Made by a program: the position numbers and the translations under genes. From assembly GCA_958421275.1 (NCBI GenBank), contig CATZLI010000007.1, positions 68,724 through 132,723 on the forward strand: a DNA stretch of 64,000 nt. The letters are read 5' to 3'. This DNA comes from an uncultured Collinsella sp. (GTDB taxonomy: Bacteria; Actinomycetota; Coriobacteriia; Coriobacteriales; Coriobacteriaceae). Shown piece by piece: positions 17,469 through 27,154 of this stretch (positions are counted from its first letter, which is position 1; each line of letters begins with the position of its first letter). The notes beneath the pieces are model-generated. The model worked only from the letters and a program-made list of their open reading frames with translations, ran no database searches and was not told the origin of the DNA.

Positions 17469-17629
17469 GGTTTCCTCCTTATAACTGCGCGGCGCGCAGA
17501 CGACAACTGGTTTTATTCCTTGCGGCTATTGTGCCCACCCCCCTGCATCTTTACACAAGGGAGAGAGCTGCGGGCACCGGCACCGCGTACCGGCGCCCGC
17601 AAAGGTGAAAGGGACGAACGTTAGGCGTT

Positions 17630-18973
17630 CTACTCGGCGAAAGCCTCCTGCTTGGCGATTGCCTTCTCGGAAATCTTCATAAAGGGCAGGTAGACGGCCA
17701 TGCCAATGACAATCTCGATAGCCTGCCACACGCCGGCGCGCCAGTCAAAGCCCGTAGCGAGCAGGGCATTGATGACGGGAGGCATGGTCCAGGGCACCTG
17801 GGCGATGCAGGGGCTGATGATGCCTGCGCAGGTAAGGCCATAGGTGATGCCGATGAACAAGTCGGGAAGGAGGACAAACGGGATCATGAGCGGCAGATTG
17901 TACACGATGGGGTAACCGTAGATAACCGGCTCGTTGATGTTGAACAGACCAGGCAGGATAGCCATCTTGGAAACGGTCTCGGAAGCCTTGTTCTTGGAGA
18001 ACAGGAGTGTGTCGAGCAGAAGCATGAGGGTGCAGCCCGAGCCGCCGATGAGGGCAAAGCTGTTAACGATCTGCATGTTCATGTAGTGATCGGGTTGGAT
18101 GGTGCCACCGGCGGCAAAGGTAGCCATGTTGTCGACGATGAGCATGGTCAGGATCGGCTCGACGGTAGCGCCAGAGATGGTGGACTGGTGAATACCGACG
18201 CAGAACAGCAGGTTAGCAAGGGTGTAGATGAGGATAACAGCCCACGGACCGGCGTTCATGATGCTCTTGAGCGGGTTGGAGATGCACGTGGAGATGATGG
18301 TGCACAGATCGGTGCCGGCGCACACGGCGAGCAGGGCTGCGGCAAGAGCGAAGACCGCGAGGTTAAGCAGCATCGGAATCATGACGTTGAAGGAGTTGGA
18401 GACCGCGGGAGGCACGCCCTCGCCCAGCTTAACCTTGAGCTTCTCGACGCCAGAAATCTTGATGAAGAGCGAGACGGAAAGCAGGGCGATGATAATAGCC
18501 GAGAACAGACCGTTGGTGCCGGTGTTGGCAGTCGAAAGGGCGCCCGTGACCTCGGCGGAGGTGATCTTGTCGGTGAGCAGTGGGCTCGTGGCGGCAAGCG
18601 AGGCGGTGATCTGCTGCGGCATCATGATGACGAAGGCAGAGATGGCGACGACCACGCAAGCGAGCGGGTTATCGAAACGCTTGTTCTTGGCGAGGCTGTA
18701 GCCAATCAATCCGGCCAAGATAATGGCAGAGACGTTGAGGGTGCCCAGCGTAATTGCCGAGCCCCACGTCTGAAGGTTGGCAAGGCCCGCCGCATCGAGC
18801 GGGAACAGAGGGAACACGACGTTGTTAATAAGAACCGCGATACCCGCAAGGATATAGAGCGGCGTGATGGTCGCGAAGGCGTCACGCAGGGAACGCAGGT
18901 GAACCTGGTTTCCCACCTTCGCAGAGACCTCGGCAAACTTGTCGAGGAAGCTCTTTCCGTTGTCACTGGCCAT
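17630..18973 (-). CDS. celB: PTS lactose/cellobiose family IIC permease
   Basis: 447 aa, about ten membrane helices. It moves the beta-glucoside across the membrane while IIB phosphorylates it. The central IHQSTISGATVEPIL and the later NEPVIYGYPIVYN match the substrate-site segments of IIC-CelB proteins (usually VNEPIIFGxPIVxN). It lies 120 bp downstream of the GH1 gene. The substrate (cellobiose or another beta-diglucoside) is inferred from the enzyme next to it. Confidence 0.9.
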   Translation of the reverse strand: MASDNGKSFLDKFAEVSAKVGNQVHLRSLRDAFATITPLYILAGIAVLINNVVFPLFPLDAAGLANLQTWGSAITLGTLNVSAIILAGLIGYSLAKNKRFDNPLACVVVAISAFVIMMPQQITASLAATSPLLTDKITSAEVTGALSTANTGTNGLFSAIIIALLSVSLFIKISGVEKLKVKLGEGVPPAVSNSFNVMIPMLLNLAVFALAAALLAVCAGTDLCTIISTCISNPLKSIMNAGPWAVILIYTLANLLFCVGIHQSTISGATVEPILTMLIVDNMATFAAGGTIQPDHYMNMQIVNSFALIGGSGCTLMLLLDTLLFSKNKASETVSKMAILPGLFNINEPVIYGYPIVYNLPLMIPFVLLPDLFIGITYGLTCAGIISPCIAQVPWTMPPVINALLATGFDWRAGVWQAIEIVIGMAVYLPFMKISEKAIAKQEAFAE

Positions 18974-19093
18974 GATTGCTCCTAACTTTCAAATCCGGCC
19001 TTTTCCTATGCGCACGGTGGTCTGTCGCCCTCTGCCACCAGATGTGCCATGTGTTGCGCGCGGCGGCGCGCGGTCTGGGCGTTCGCCCGGTCG

Positions 19094-20494
19094 CTAATCA
19101 ACCACGTGGGTCGTGGCGACCTGTTTGAGCCAGGCCGCCGACTTCTTAAGGCGGCGCTTGTAGCCGTCCATGAGATCGACCTCGACAAAGCCGTAACGAT
19201 TCTTAAAGGCATTGGCCCAAGACCAGTTATCGATGACGGCCCAGTAGTGATAGCCCCGGCACTTGGCGCCCTCGTCGATGGCCTTGGCCACCCACTCCAG
19301 GTGCTGACGTACAAAGTCGACGCGGTAGTCATCCTGGATGGTTCCTTCGGCGTCACGGTTCTTGTATTCGTCCATGATGCCGATGCCGTTCTCGGAAACG
19401 AACCACTCAAGATCGGGGTAGTTCTTAGCGCAGTCCATGCCAAAGTCGTAGAGGCCCTGCGGGTAGATCTCCCAGCCGCGGCTCTCGTTCATAACGGCGT
19501 CGGGCCATACGTACTCGTCGGCAAAGTGCGGCAGGCCGTACTGGTCGACCTTGCTCGCCGGCGCCTGAACACGCGTGGGGTGGTAGTAGTTGCAGCCGAG
19601 CCAGTCGACAACACCCTGCTTAAGGATCTCTTGGTCGCCGGCGCGGAACGGGAGCTTAACGCCGCCCTCGGCCAGGCTGTCGAGCACGTCGGCAGGAAGC
19701 TCGCCCTTGGTGATGAGGTCGAGCCACCAGCGGTTGTTGATGCCGCTGGTCATGCGCACGGCCTCGAGGTCCGCCTCGCTGGGGTTCTCCTTGGTGTAGA
19801 CCGGGGTAAAGCAGTTGATCATGCCGATCTTGGCATCGGCGCGAATAGCGCCCTCGTCATAGGCGCGACGATAGTTGGCCACGGCCAGCGCGTGCGCCAG
19901 CGAGATGTGATACTGCACGGTGCGGGCGCGGTTGAAGTCGTGGAGCTGCGGGAACCACACGCCCTCCTGATAGCGCTGCTCGGGCTCGACGATGGGCTCG
20001 TTAAAGGTGAACCAGTACTTAATCTCCTGGCCAAACTCGTGGAAGGCGACGTCGGCGTAATGTGCGTAAGCCTCGACAACCTCACGGCTCTCCCAGCCGC
20101 CACGGTTAAAGAGGTAGGTGGGCATGTCAAAGTGGTACAAGTTGACAAACGGCTCCAAGCCGGCTTCGCGAGAGGCGCGGAACAACTCGTGATACCACGC
20201 GGCACCTTCCTCGTTGAGGTTGCCGTCGGCATCGAGCAGACGGCTCCACTGGATGGAAGTGCGATAGGTATCCAGACCCAAGTCCTTCAAAATGCGAAGG
20301 TCTTCCTGGTACTTGGCCATAAAGTCATTGCCGGCGTAAGAGCCAACGCGGTTGTAGAACGAACCCAGATCCTGGATGGACCAGGTGTCCCACAGGTTCT
20401 CGAGCTTGCCGCCCTGGTTCCACTGACCCTCAGTCTGCGGGCCGGACATAGCAGCGCCAAAGAAGAAGTCGTTGGGCAGCTGATACTGTGCCAT
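19094..20494 (-). CDS. 6-phospho-beta-glucosidase (glycoside hydrolase family 1)
   Basis: 466 aa from ATG 20494. It is a retaining beta-glycosidase with the acid/base E166 in TFNEP and the nucleophile E368 in VSENGIG. Enzymes acting on non-phosphorylated sugars carry Glu where this protein has Ser in DNWSWANAF, and the Ser followed by KNRYGF resembles the phosphate pocket of 6-phospho-beta-galactosidase/glucosidase. It is first in the operon with IIC, IIB and IIA, so it should cleave imported cellobiose 6'-phosphate. Expression probably depends on the divergent GntR regulator. Confidence 0.9.
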   Translation of the reverse strand: MAQYQLPNDFFFGAAMSGPQTEGQWNQGGKLENLWDTWSIQDLGSFYNRVGSYAGNDFMAKYQEDLRILKDLGLDTYRTSIQWSRLLDADGNLNEEGAAWYHELFRASREAGLEPFVNLYHFDMPTYLFNRGGWESREVVEAYAHYADVAFHEFGQEIKYWFTFNEPIVEPEQRYQEGVWFPQLHDFNRARTVQYHISLAHALAVANYRRAYDEGAIRADAKIGMINCFTPVYTKENPSEADLEAVRMTSGINNRWWLDLITKGELPADVLDSLAEGGVKLPFRAGDQEILKQGVVDWLGCNYYHPTRVQAPASKVDQYGLPHFADEYVWPDAVMNESRGWEIYPQGLYDFGMDCAKNYPDLEWFVSENGIGIMDEYKNRDAEGTIQDDYRVDFVRQHLEWVAKAIDEGAKCRGYHYWAVIDNWSWANAFKNRYGFVEVDLMDGYKRRLKKSAAWLKQVATTHVVD

Positions 20495-20534
20495 CAAAGT
20501 CCTCGCTTTCGTGTTCTAGAGCTTCCGGTTGGAG

Positions 20535-20616
20535 ACGGGTTTGCTTTGGCAGGTTATCCGGCGCGGGCGCGCACCGGCCATACCGATATCCAACCCGCCA
20601 AAACAAAACCGTCCCC
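20535..20616. repeat. Palindromic repeat, AACCTGCCAAAA family, long-loop copy
   Basis: Arm 20535-20555 (ACGGGTTTGCTTTGGCAGGTT) pairs with 20592-20612, with four substitutions. The right end continues into GTCCCC, so the reverse strand reads GGGGACGGTTTTG. Relative of the 16637 copy, but with a 36-nt GC-rich loop. It lies upstream of the GH1 gene. Confidence 0.75.
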
Positions 20617-20661
20617 AAACGGTCGATCCTGTTGTGCGGAAGGATTCCGTTCGTTGCTTAA

Positions 20662-20689
20662 ACTATAGCGCTCTAATTTTAAAAGTAAA
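20662..20689 (-). promoter_or_regulatory. Promoter of the GH1-PTS operon
   Basis: On the minus strand TTTACT (20684-20689) and TATAGT (20662-20667) are 16 bp apart in an AT-rich stretch unlike its surroundings. It lies in the shared gap with the gntR gene, where an operator is expected; I cannot define the operator. Confidence 0.5.
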
Positions 20690-20798
20690 GCGTCTTTTTC
20701 TTTTTTCTTTCTCGAACTTCTTAGATAAAAGTAATATGGATGCCCTGTTGAGGGTTATACTTACTTTTTGTATTCATATATGTCGGAAAGGAGGTTCC

Positions 20799-21518
20799 AT
20801 GATTCCCAAATACGAGGCGATAGCTGCAGATATTCGTCGAAGTATCGAGGATGGCGCTCTTAAACCGGGCGACAAGCTTCCCACCGTCGTTGAGTTCTGT
20901 GAGCTCTATAGCGTTTCCAAAATCACTGTCAAACGAGCTATCGAGCAAATCACCGAGGAAGGTCTAATTACCAGCCGTCGTGGATCGGGTACCTACGTTA
21001 AGGACACGGCGGGGCTTCCCGGCCAGGCGTTTTTCCAGGGCAAAAACGACCGTGCCCAGGGTTTTTCGTATGAGCACCGCGGGGAGAAGGTGACCTCGGT
21101 GGTCTATGATTTCTCGATTGTTAATCCACCAGCGGACATCGCAGCCCAGCTGGGAATTGCCGAGGATGACTTTGCCTATCACATCGTGCGCGTGCGTCAG
21201 GCCGATGAGAAGCCCATCGTTATCGAGTACACCTACATGCCGCTCGAGCTGATTCCGGGCCTTAAAAAGAAGGACCTGTACGGATCGGTCTACCATTTCA
21301 TCCGCGAGCAATGCGGGCTGAAAATTTCGAGCTTCCACCGTACCATTCGCGCCGTGGCAGCAACCAAGGAAGAAGCTGAGCGCCTGGACACCAAACCTGG
21401 CTCTCCCCTGCTCGAGCTCAAGCAGATTGGCTTTTTGGACAGCGGCGCCGCCTTTGAGTATTCGGTCTCGCGCAACGTTGGCGACCGCTTTGAGTTGCAC
21501 AACGTAACATTGGCATAG
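20799..21518 (+). CDS. GntR family (HutC/UTRA) transcriptional regulator
   Basis: 239 aa from ATG 20799, with AAAGGAGG 4 nt upstream. The N-terminal winged helix (residues 1-70) shows DIRRSIEDGALKPGDKLPT and the recognition region SKITVKRAIEQL-like, with the wing GLITSRRGSGTYV. The UTRA effector domain occupies about residues 85-239. These proteins sense sugar phosphates. Its divergent position next to the GH1-PTS operon makes it the probable local repressor of beta-glucoside use. Confidence 0.88.
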   Translation: MIPKYEAIAADIRRSIEDGALKPGDKLPTVVEFCELYSVSKITVKRAIEQITEEGLITSRRGSGTYVKDTAGLPGQAFFQGKNDRAQGFSYEHRGEKVTSVVYDFSIVNPPADIAAQLGIAEDDFAYHIVRVRQADEKPIVIEYTYMPLELIPGLKKKDLYGSVYHFIREQCGLKISSFHRTIRAVAATKEEAERLDTKPGSPLLELKQIGFLDSGAAFEYSVSRNVGDRFELHNVTLA

Positions 21519-21592
21519 GTTTTTGTAGTCATACAGGCGCTCGTTTTGAACAGTTTTACGCGGCGCCCACGCAGCACAATGGGGGTATGAAC

Positions 21593-22525
21593 ATGTCCGA
21601 TTTGATTAAACTGACGCCGATCTTCCACGAGAAAATCTGGGGCGGCCGTCAACTCGAAACCGTATTTGGCTACGACATTCCCGAGGGTCCCATCGGTGAG
21701 TGCTGGGCCATCTCGGCCCATCCCAACGGTGACTGCCAGATTGCGGAGGGCCCGTATGCCGGCCACACGCTTTCATGGCTGTGGGCCGAGCACCGCGAGC
21801 TCTTTGGCAATTGCGAGGGCAAGGAGTTCCCGCTGCTCATTAAGATTCTGGATGCCAAGGACGACCTTTCGATCCAGATTCATCCCAACGACGAGTACGC
21901 CGCCGAGCACGAGAACGGCAGCCTGGGCAAAACCGAGTGCTGGTATGTACTGGACTGCGAGCCCGGTGCCACGATCATCGTCGGCCAGCGCGCCAAGGAC
22001 CGCGTCGAGGCCGCACAGATGATCGAGGAAGGCCGTTGGGACGACATGCTCAACGTGCTGCCGATCCACAAGGGCGACTTTTTCCAGATTGATTCCGGTA
22101 CCGTGCACGCCATCAAGACCGGCACGCTCATTTTGGAGACGCAGCAGTCGAGCGACGTGACGTATCGCCTGTACGACTACGACCGCCCCGGCACCGACGG
22201 CAAGCTGCGCCCGCTGCACATTGAGCAGAGCCTGGATTGCATCAACTTTAACGCGCAGGCACCGACCGACGGTACCGTAACCACGCCCGAGGTAGATGGC
22301 GTAACCGAGCTCGAGTCCAACCCCTGCTACACCGTCGACCGCGTGCGCGTCGACGGCAGCAAGACCCTCGACCAGCGCTGGCCCTTCATGTGTCTGTCGG
22401 TCATCGACGGCGAAGGCACCGTCTGCGGCGACCCCGTCCACAAGGGAAGCCACCTGCTGGCCCCGAACACCGTCAGCTCCATCGACCTCGAAGGCAAGAT
22501 GGAACTGATCATCAGCCACCTCTAG
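21593..22525 (+). CDS. manA: Mannose-6-phosphate isomerase, class I
   Basis: 310 aa from ATG 21593. An ATG at 21587 is also in frame, but the GGGGG site lies directly against it and suits 21593 better. It interconverts mannose 6-phosphate and fructose 6-phosphate. Zinc ligands of the cupin fold are visible in SIQIHPNDEYA, GKTECWYVLD and DSGTVHAIKTG. It is the short form found in Gram-positives. It follows gntR by 74 bp on the same strand and may be co-transcribed or separate. Confidence 0.92.
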   Translation: MSDLIKLTPIFHEKIWGGRQLETVFGYDIPEGPIGECWAISAHPNGDCQIAEGPYAGHTLSWLWAEHRELFGNCEGKEFPLLIKILDAKDDLSIQIHPNDEYAAEHENGSLGKTECWYVLDCEPGATIIVGQRAKDRVEAAQMIEEGRWDDMLNVLPIHKGDFFQIDSGTVHAIKTGTLILETQQSSDVTYRLYDYDRPGTDGKLRPLHIEQSLDCINFNAQAPTDGTVTTPEVDGVTELESNPCYTVDRVRVDGSKTLDQRWPFMCLSVIDGEGTVCGDPVHKGSHLLAPNTVSSIDLEGKMELIISHL

Positions 22526-22550
22526 GTCGCAGCAACAACCAAAACGCAAC

Positions 22551-22586
22551 AAGGGGCTCCCCCGTCCACCAACGGAGGAGCCCCTT
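22551..22586 (+). terminator. Intrinsic terminator-like hairpin of manA
   Basis: A 10-bp stem AAGGGGCTCC (22551-22560) pairs with 22577-22586 across a 16-nt loop. The tail after the stem is only weakly T-rich (TTATCCATATATAT). Confidence 0.65.
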
Positions 22587-22667
22587 ATCCATATATATCA
22601 GCCCACCCGGCTCTCCAGATCAAAAAAGCGGACGAGCAGAGCGACGTTCGCAAGCAACGTTATCTAA

Positions 22668-22796
22668 GGACCTGGACGGGCGTATGGGGCAACATCGATC
22701 GCGAGTTCCGCACGAGCCGGAGAGCACTTAATGTGCTCTCCGTGCGAGCAGGACTGCCCGAGCAGGCGATGTTGCCCCATACGCCCGCCCAGGTCC
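22668..22796. repeat. Large nested inverted repeat LIR1
   Basis: Two 30-nt arms (22668-22697 and 22767-22796) match with one mismatch. Inside is a perfect 10-bp hairpin (22718-22727 with 22733-22742, CGGAGAGCAC) with the loop TTAAT. It fills most of the gap between the converging manA and pcrA genes. There is no T-run, so it is not an ordinary terminator. It could be a structured RNA, an mRNA 3' end structure or a small insertion element. Confidence 0.8.
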
Positions 22797-22803
22797 GCCG
22801 GGA

Positions 22804-25704
22804 TCACGACAGCTTGACGATCGGAGCAAAGCCCTTCATAAGCTTTTTGGTCTGGCCGGTCTTTTCGAATTGGACCTCAATCATGTCTCCGGCGACCGAG
22901 ATCACGGTGCCCGTGCCAAAGGTCTTATGACTCACGGTATCGCCCGCGGCAAAGTCTTGCGATGCGCTGGCACGATCGACCTTGCGCTCCACCGTCGGGG
23001 ATACCTTGGATGACGGCTTTTTGGCTCGCGGCGCGCCCGAACCAAAGGTCGAGGCAACACGGCCGGCGTCGGGCGAAACCCCACGATGGCGCTCGGTGCC
23101 ATAAGTGCTGCCGCCAAAGAAGTCATCGAAGCTCGATCCGCTGCGCGATCCAGAGCCGCCGGTCGAGCGCGTATGCGAGCCAAACACCTTGCCGCCATAC
23201 ATGTCCGAGCCCATACCCGAGCCAAACGTGCCACGACGATCGCCGCGCTTCTCCCAGCCCGTGCCCTCAAAACCGGCAGAACCGATACCGCTAAACTCGA
23301 TGTCCTCAAACGGGATCTCGTTGAGGAAGCGCGAGCGCGGGTTGGCAGAGGTCGAGCCGTAGGTGCGGCGCGTAGCGGCGTAAGTCAAGAACAGGCGCTT
23401 GCGAGCACGCGTGATGGCGACGTAGGCCAAGCGGCGCTCCTCCTCGAGCTTGCCCGGATCGTCACTACCGCCAAAGTCGTGCACGTGCGGGAAGATACCC
23501 TCCTCCATGCCGGCCACGAACACCGCCGGGAACTCCAGGCCCTTGGCGGAGTGGATGGTCATCATGGTAATGGCATGCGTCTCGCCGGCCAGGGAATCCA
23601 AGTCGGAGCGCAGGGCCAGCCACTCCATGAGTGCCGGCAGCGCCTTACAAGTGAGCGGACCGTAGGTGCGCTCGATCTCGTCAGCATGCACGGCGCCCGC
23701 CGGCAGCTCAGTCGGCGCGGCATACGCGTTGCCCGCGATGGCGGCGGCCAGGGCATCCTGCGGAGAAAGCGCCGGAGCGGCCAGGCTATCGAGCGGATTG
23801 GAACCCGCGGCATCACGCGCGCCAACGAGCGCCTCAAACGAAGACACGGGCGCAGACGGGCCGGGCTCGGGCGCAGGCGCGCTCACCACAACGGGCTCGG
23901 GCTCAACGTCGGCGGACACATCGGCAACACCAGCAGCGCGCAGCTCTTCCAAGCTCTCGAGCGTGCCTTCGATATCCTCGTGCGTCTCCTCAAATTCGGC
24001 AGCGACACCCAGGAATTCCTGGATGTTCTCGGCGCGGCTCTCGGACTCCATGGTGCCCTCGGCGCGGAAAGCCTGCAGCAGGCCCGTCTTATCGACAATC
24101 ATCTCGACGACGTCCTTGAGCTCGCCGTCCATGCGGCGACCCTCGCGCACCAGCGACACAAAGCTCGACAGGCCATTGCGCACCTTGGCGCTAAACATGC
24201 CGGTTTCGGCGCACGCGATCTCGCAAGCCTGGAAGAACGAGCAACGGTTGTCGCGCGCCAGCTGCTCAATCTTTTGGATCGAGGTGGAGCCGATGCCGCG
24301 GCGCGGCGTGTTGATGACGCGCTTGACGCTCATCTCGTCTGCCGGGTTCACGATCATCTTAAGGTAGGCCATGACGTCGCGGATCTCGGCACGGTCGAAG
24401 AATCGCGTGCCGCCCACAATCTTGTAGGGCACGCCCGCGCGCAGGAACATATCTTCGAGAATACGCGACTGGGCGTTGGTGCGGTAGAACACGGCGATAT
24501 CGTCGTAACTCGTGCCCTTGGAGTGCAGCTTTTCGATCTCGCCGGCAATCCAGCGGCCCTCGTCGCGCTCATCGCTTGCCTGGAAGGCCTGGATCTTCTC
24601 GCCGTCGCCCTCGGCCGTAAACAGGCGCTTGTCCTTGCGCTGCGAGTTGTGGCGCACCACGGCATTGGCGGCGCTCAGGATGTGACCCGTAGAGCGGTAG
24701 TTCTGCTCCAGCTTGACGGTCTTGCAGTTTTTAAAGTCCTTCTCAAAGTCCAGGATGTTGGTGATGTCGGCGCCACGCCAGCTGTAAATGGACTGGTCAT
24801 CGTCGCCCACGACCATGAGGTTTTGGTACTTGGCGGCTAGCAGGTTGGCGATCTCGTACTGGACGTGGTTGGTGTCCTGATACTCGTCGACGCTAATGTA
24901 GCGGAAACGCTCTTGGTACTTGTCGAGCACCTCGGGGCGGGTGCGCAGCAGCTCGAGCGTGCGCACGAGCAGGTCGTCGAAGTCCATCGCGTTGGCGGCG
25001 CGCAGGCGGCGTTCCAGCTCCAGGTAGACCTGCGCGGCCTTTTTGTCGTTGGGGCTGTCGGCGGATTTGAGCATGTCCTCAGGGCCGATCATGGCGTTTT
25101 TGGCCGAACTGATCTTGCTGCGGATCATATTGATGGGGAATTGCTTTTGCTCGATACCGAGCGCCTGCATAATATCGCGCACCATGCGCTTGGAATCGTC
25201 GTCATCGTAGATGGTGAACTGACCGGTGTAGCCCAGCAGGTCAGCGTCCTCGCGCAGCATACGCACGCACATGGCATGGAAGGTGCACACCCACATGCCA
25301 CGGGTGCCGCTGGGAATGAGCGCCGCCAGACGCTCACGCATCTCGGCCGCGGCCTTGTTGGTAAACGTGATGGCAAGGATCTGCCAGGGCTTAACACCCA
25401 GGTCGCCGAGCATATGTGCGATGCGGAAGGTCAAGACGCGGGTCTTGCCCGAGCCGGCGCCGGCAAGGACCAGCAACGGACCCTCGGTGGTCAGGACCGC
25501 CTCGCGCTGGGCGGGATTAAGGCTGTCGAGGTCGACGAGCGGCTTGGCGGGTTTGGGTGCCGGCGCGGGAGCGTCGTAGATGTCGAGCGGGACGAGCTCG
25601 GGCTCCGGCGCAGCGGGGGCGGTGTATGCATCGAGCGGCACGGGTTCCGGCGTGGGCGGCACGGGTACCGCGGCGTTCTTTTCCCAGGGCAAGGGCTGGG
25701 TCAT
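22804..25704 (-). CDS. pcrA: ATP-dependent DNA helicase PcrA/UvrD with a large insertion
   Basis: 966 aa from ATG 25704 (GAGGAG 6 nt upstream). A superfamily 1A 3'-5' helicase for repair and replication. A Pro/Ala-rich N-terminal extension of ~60 residues precedes the core. Motif I GAGSGKT is at 82-88, motif II DEYQDT near 273, and motif III GDDDQSIYSWRGA near 300. Residues about 590-690 are an Ala/Pro/Glu-rich insertion just before TIHSAKGLEF (motif V), absent from standard PcrA. The last ~45 residues (GDTVSHKTFGTGTV) form the Tudor-like domain that in PcrA/UvrD binds RNA polymerase. Confidence 0.93.
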   Translation of the reverse strand: MTQPLPWEKNAAVPVPPTPEPVPLDAYTAPAAPEPELVPLDIYDAPAPAPKPAKPLVDLDSLNPAQREAVLTTEGPLLVLAGAGSGKTRVLTFRIAHMLGDLGVKPWQILAITFTNKAAAEMRERLAALIPSGTRGMWVCTFHAMCVRMLREDADLLGYTGQFTIYDDDDSKRMVRDIMQALGIEQKQFPINMIRSKISSAKNAMIGPEDMLKSADSPNDKKAAQVYLELERRLRAANAMDFDDLLVRTLELLRTRPEVLDKYQERFRYISVDEYQDTNHVQYEIANLLAAKYQNLMVVGDDDQSIYSWRGADITNILDFEKDFKNCKTVKLEQNYRSTGHILSAANAVVRHNSQRKDKRLFTAEGDGEKIQAFQASDERDEGRWIAGEIEKLHSKGTSYDDIAVFYRTNAQSRILEDMFLRAGVPYKIVGGTRFFDRAEIRDVMAYLKMIVNPADEMSVKRVINTPRRGIGSTSIQKIEQLARDNRCSFFQACEIACAETGMFSAKVRNGLSSFVSLVREGRRMDGELKDVVEMIVDKTGLLQAFRAEGTMESESRAENIQEFLGVAAEFEETHEDIEGTLESLEELRAAGVADVSADVEPEPVVVSAPAPEPGPSAPVSSFEALVGARDAAGSNPLDSLAAPALSPQDALAAAIAGNAYAAPTELPAGAVHADEIERTYGPLTCKALPALMEWLALRSDLDSLAGETHAITMMTIHSAKGLEFPAVFVAGMEEGIFPHVHDFGGSDDPGKLEEERRLAYVAITRARKRLFLTYAATRRTYGSTSANPRSRFLNEIPFEDIEFSGIGSAGFEGTGWEKRGDRRGTFGSGMGSDMYGGKVFGSHTRSTGGSGSRSGSSFDDFFGGSTYGTERHRGVSPDAGRVASTFGSGAPRAKKPSSKVSPTVERKVDRASASQDFAAGDTVSHKTFGTGTVISVAGDMIEVQFEKTGQTKKLMKGFAPIVKLS

Positions 25705-25840
25705 GGGCGACTCCTCATCTGACGGACGGCGCGCCTGCGGGCGGCGCCATAGTTTGAGCCGTACCAGTATACCGAGCCGCGCGGACACCGGCGCAAATCA
25801 CACCACGACTCCGTGCGCCACCGTCAGGCCCGCCCCAGCG

Positions 25841-25878
25841 GATTTGGTGCAATGGGGTCAGGTTAGTCTGCACCAATC
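25841..25878. repeat. Palindromic repeat, TTGGTGCA family
   Basis: TTGGTGCA (25844-25851) pairs with TGCACCAA (25869-25876), extended to GAT/ATC on the outside. The loop begins ATGGGGTCAGGTTAG, close to the GGGGACAGGT loop of the other families. The 333-bp gap 25705-26037 holds this element, the terminator below and the pcrA promoter region; nothing else is evident. Confidence 0.7.
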
Positions 25879-25952
25879 TATTGACAATCACGAAACCGCC
25901 GATGTCATGGCAGCAGCAGCGAGCGACGGTCAGGGCGAACAAATTGGCATGA

Positions 25953-25993
25953 AAAGGGGGCGGCATAGACCTTTTGGTCATGCCACCCCCTTT
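25953..25993 (-). terminator. Intrinsic terminator of uppP
   Basis: A 14-bp stem with one wobble (25953-25966 with 25980-25993, AAAGGGGGCGGCAT). On the minus strand it ends in TTTTCAT. Confidence 0.75.
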
Positions 25994-26037
25994 GAATGAC
26001 AAGTTGTCGCCCTGGCCGCCGCGCAGCGTCGACTAAG

Positions 26038-27018
26038 TTAGAGGCCGAGCATCGGCTCCAGAACGAAGAAGTATGCGAGCACTACGATGCCCAGGATGAT
26101 GCGGTAGGCACCGAAGCACTTGAAGTCGTGACGGCGGACGAAGCCCATGAGCCACTTGATGGCGATGAGCGAAACCACAAAGGCCACAACGCAGCCCACG
26201 CCCAGGATAGCGACCTCGTTGGCACCGAACGTGCCGCCCTTGATGAAGTACTTGACCAGCTTGAGCGCACTCGCGCCAAACATGACCGGGATGGCCAGGA
26301 AGAACGTAAACTTGGACGCCACCGAACGCGTGCAGCCCAAAAGCAGGCCGCCGATGATGGTAGAACCGGAGCGAGACGTACCAGGCACCAGCGAAAGCAC
26401 CTGGAAGCAGCCGATACCCAGCGCAGTCTTCCAGCTCAGGTCCTCGAGCGTGGCGATGGAGCCAAAGTCCAGATTCTCGTCATCGTCCTCATCCTCAGCG
26501 GTAGCCGCGGCGGGCGCCGCAAAGTGCGCACCGGCGGGACGTCCACCCGACACCACAGCACGCGAACCAAACGAACCGGCAACGGCCATTTCCTCGCGCT
26601 TGCTCGCGCGCCAGTTCTCGATCACGATAAACAGCACGCCGTACACAATGAGCGCCAGCGCCACGACGGGAGCATTGTAGAAATGCTCCTCCATCCAGTC
26701 GTTAAGCGGCAGACCGATCGCCGCGGCGGGAATGCAGCCGAGCACAATCTTGCCCCACAGCACCCAGGTGTCGCGACGGCCCTCCTTGCCCTTGCTGGGC
26801 GAGAACGGATTGAGCTCATGGAAGAACAGCACACAGACGGCCAGAATGGCGCCGAGCTGAATCACGACCAGGAACATATTCCAGAACGTCTCGCTCACGT
26901 TCATCTTGACGAACTCGTCCACCAAGATCATGTGACCGGTCGACGAGACGGGCAGCCATTCGGTGATGCCCTCGACCAGGCCCATGAAGGCAGATTTTAG
27001 AAGCTCGATGATATCCAA
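26038..27018 (-). CDS. uppP: Undecaprenyl-diphosphatase with cytoplasmic insertion
   Basis: 326 aa from a TTG at 27018, which has GAGGGGG 5 nt upstream and gives the normal N-terminus (MDIIELLKSAF). An upstream GTG at 27039 is the alternative. It recycles undecaprenyl pyrophosphate for cell wall synthesis. The catalytic motifs EGITEWLPVSSTGH (near 16-29) and PGTSRSGS (near 212-219) are present, as are eight membrane helices. Residues about 141-193 are an extra segment, Ala/Gly-rich then acidic (AEDEDDDENLD), that the ~270-aa family members lack. Confidence 0.92.
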   Translation of the reverse strand: MDIIELLKSAFMGLVEGITEWLPVSSTGHMILVDEFVKMNVSETFWNMFLVVIQLGAILAVCVLFFHELNPFSPSKGKEGRRDTWVLWGKIVLGCIPAAAIGLPLNDWMEEHFYNAPVVALALIVYGVLFIVIENWRASKREEMAVAGSFGSRAVVSGGRPAGAHFAAPAAATAEDEDDDENLDFGSIATLEDLSWKTALGIGCFQVLSLVPGTSRSGSTIIGGLLLGCTRSVASKFTFFLAIPVMFGASALKLVKYFIKGGTFGANEVAILGVGCVVAFVVSLIAIKWLMGFVRRHDFKCFGAYRIILGIVVLAYFFVLEPMLGL

Positions 27019-27154
27019 AGGGACCCCCTCGTTAGACACCCGCCGATATTGTTCTGCGGACGGTGCGGGCGATGTCCCATTATCAACCGTTCGGGCGCGT
27101 CTGCGCCCACCCTTACCAAAAAACTCGTCCGTTCACAGAATTGCGAGCGGTCAA

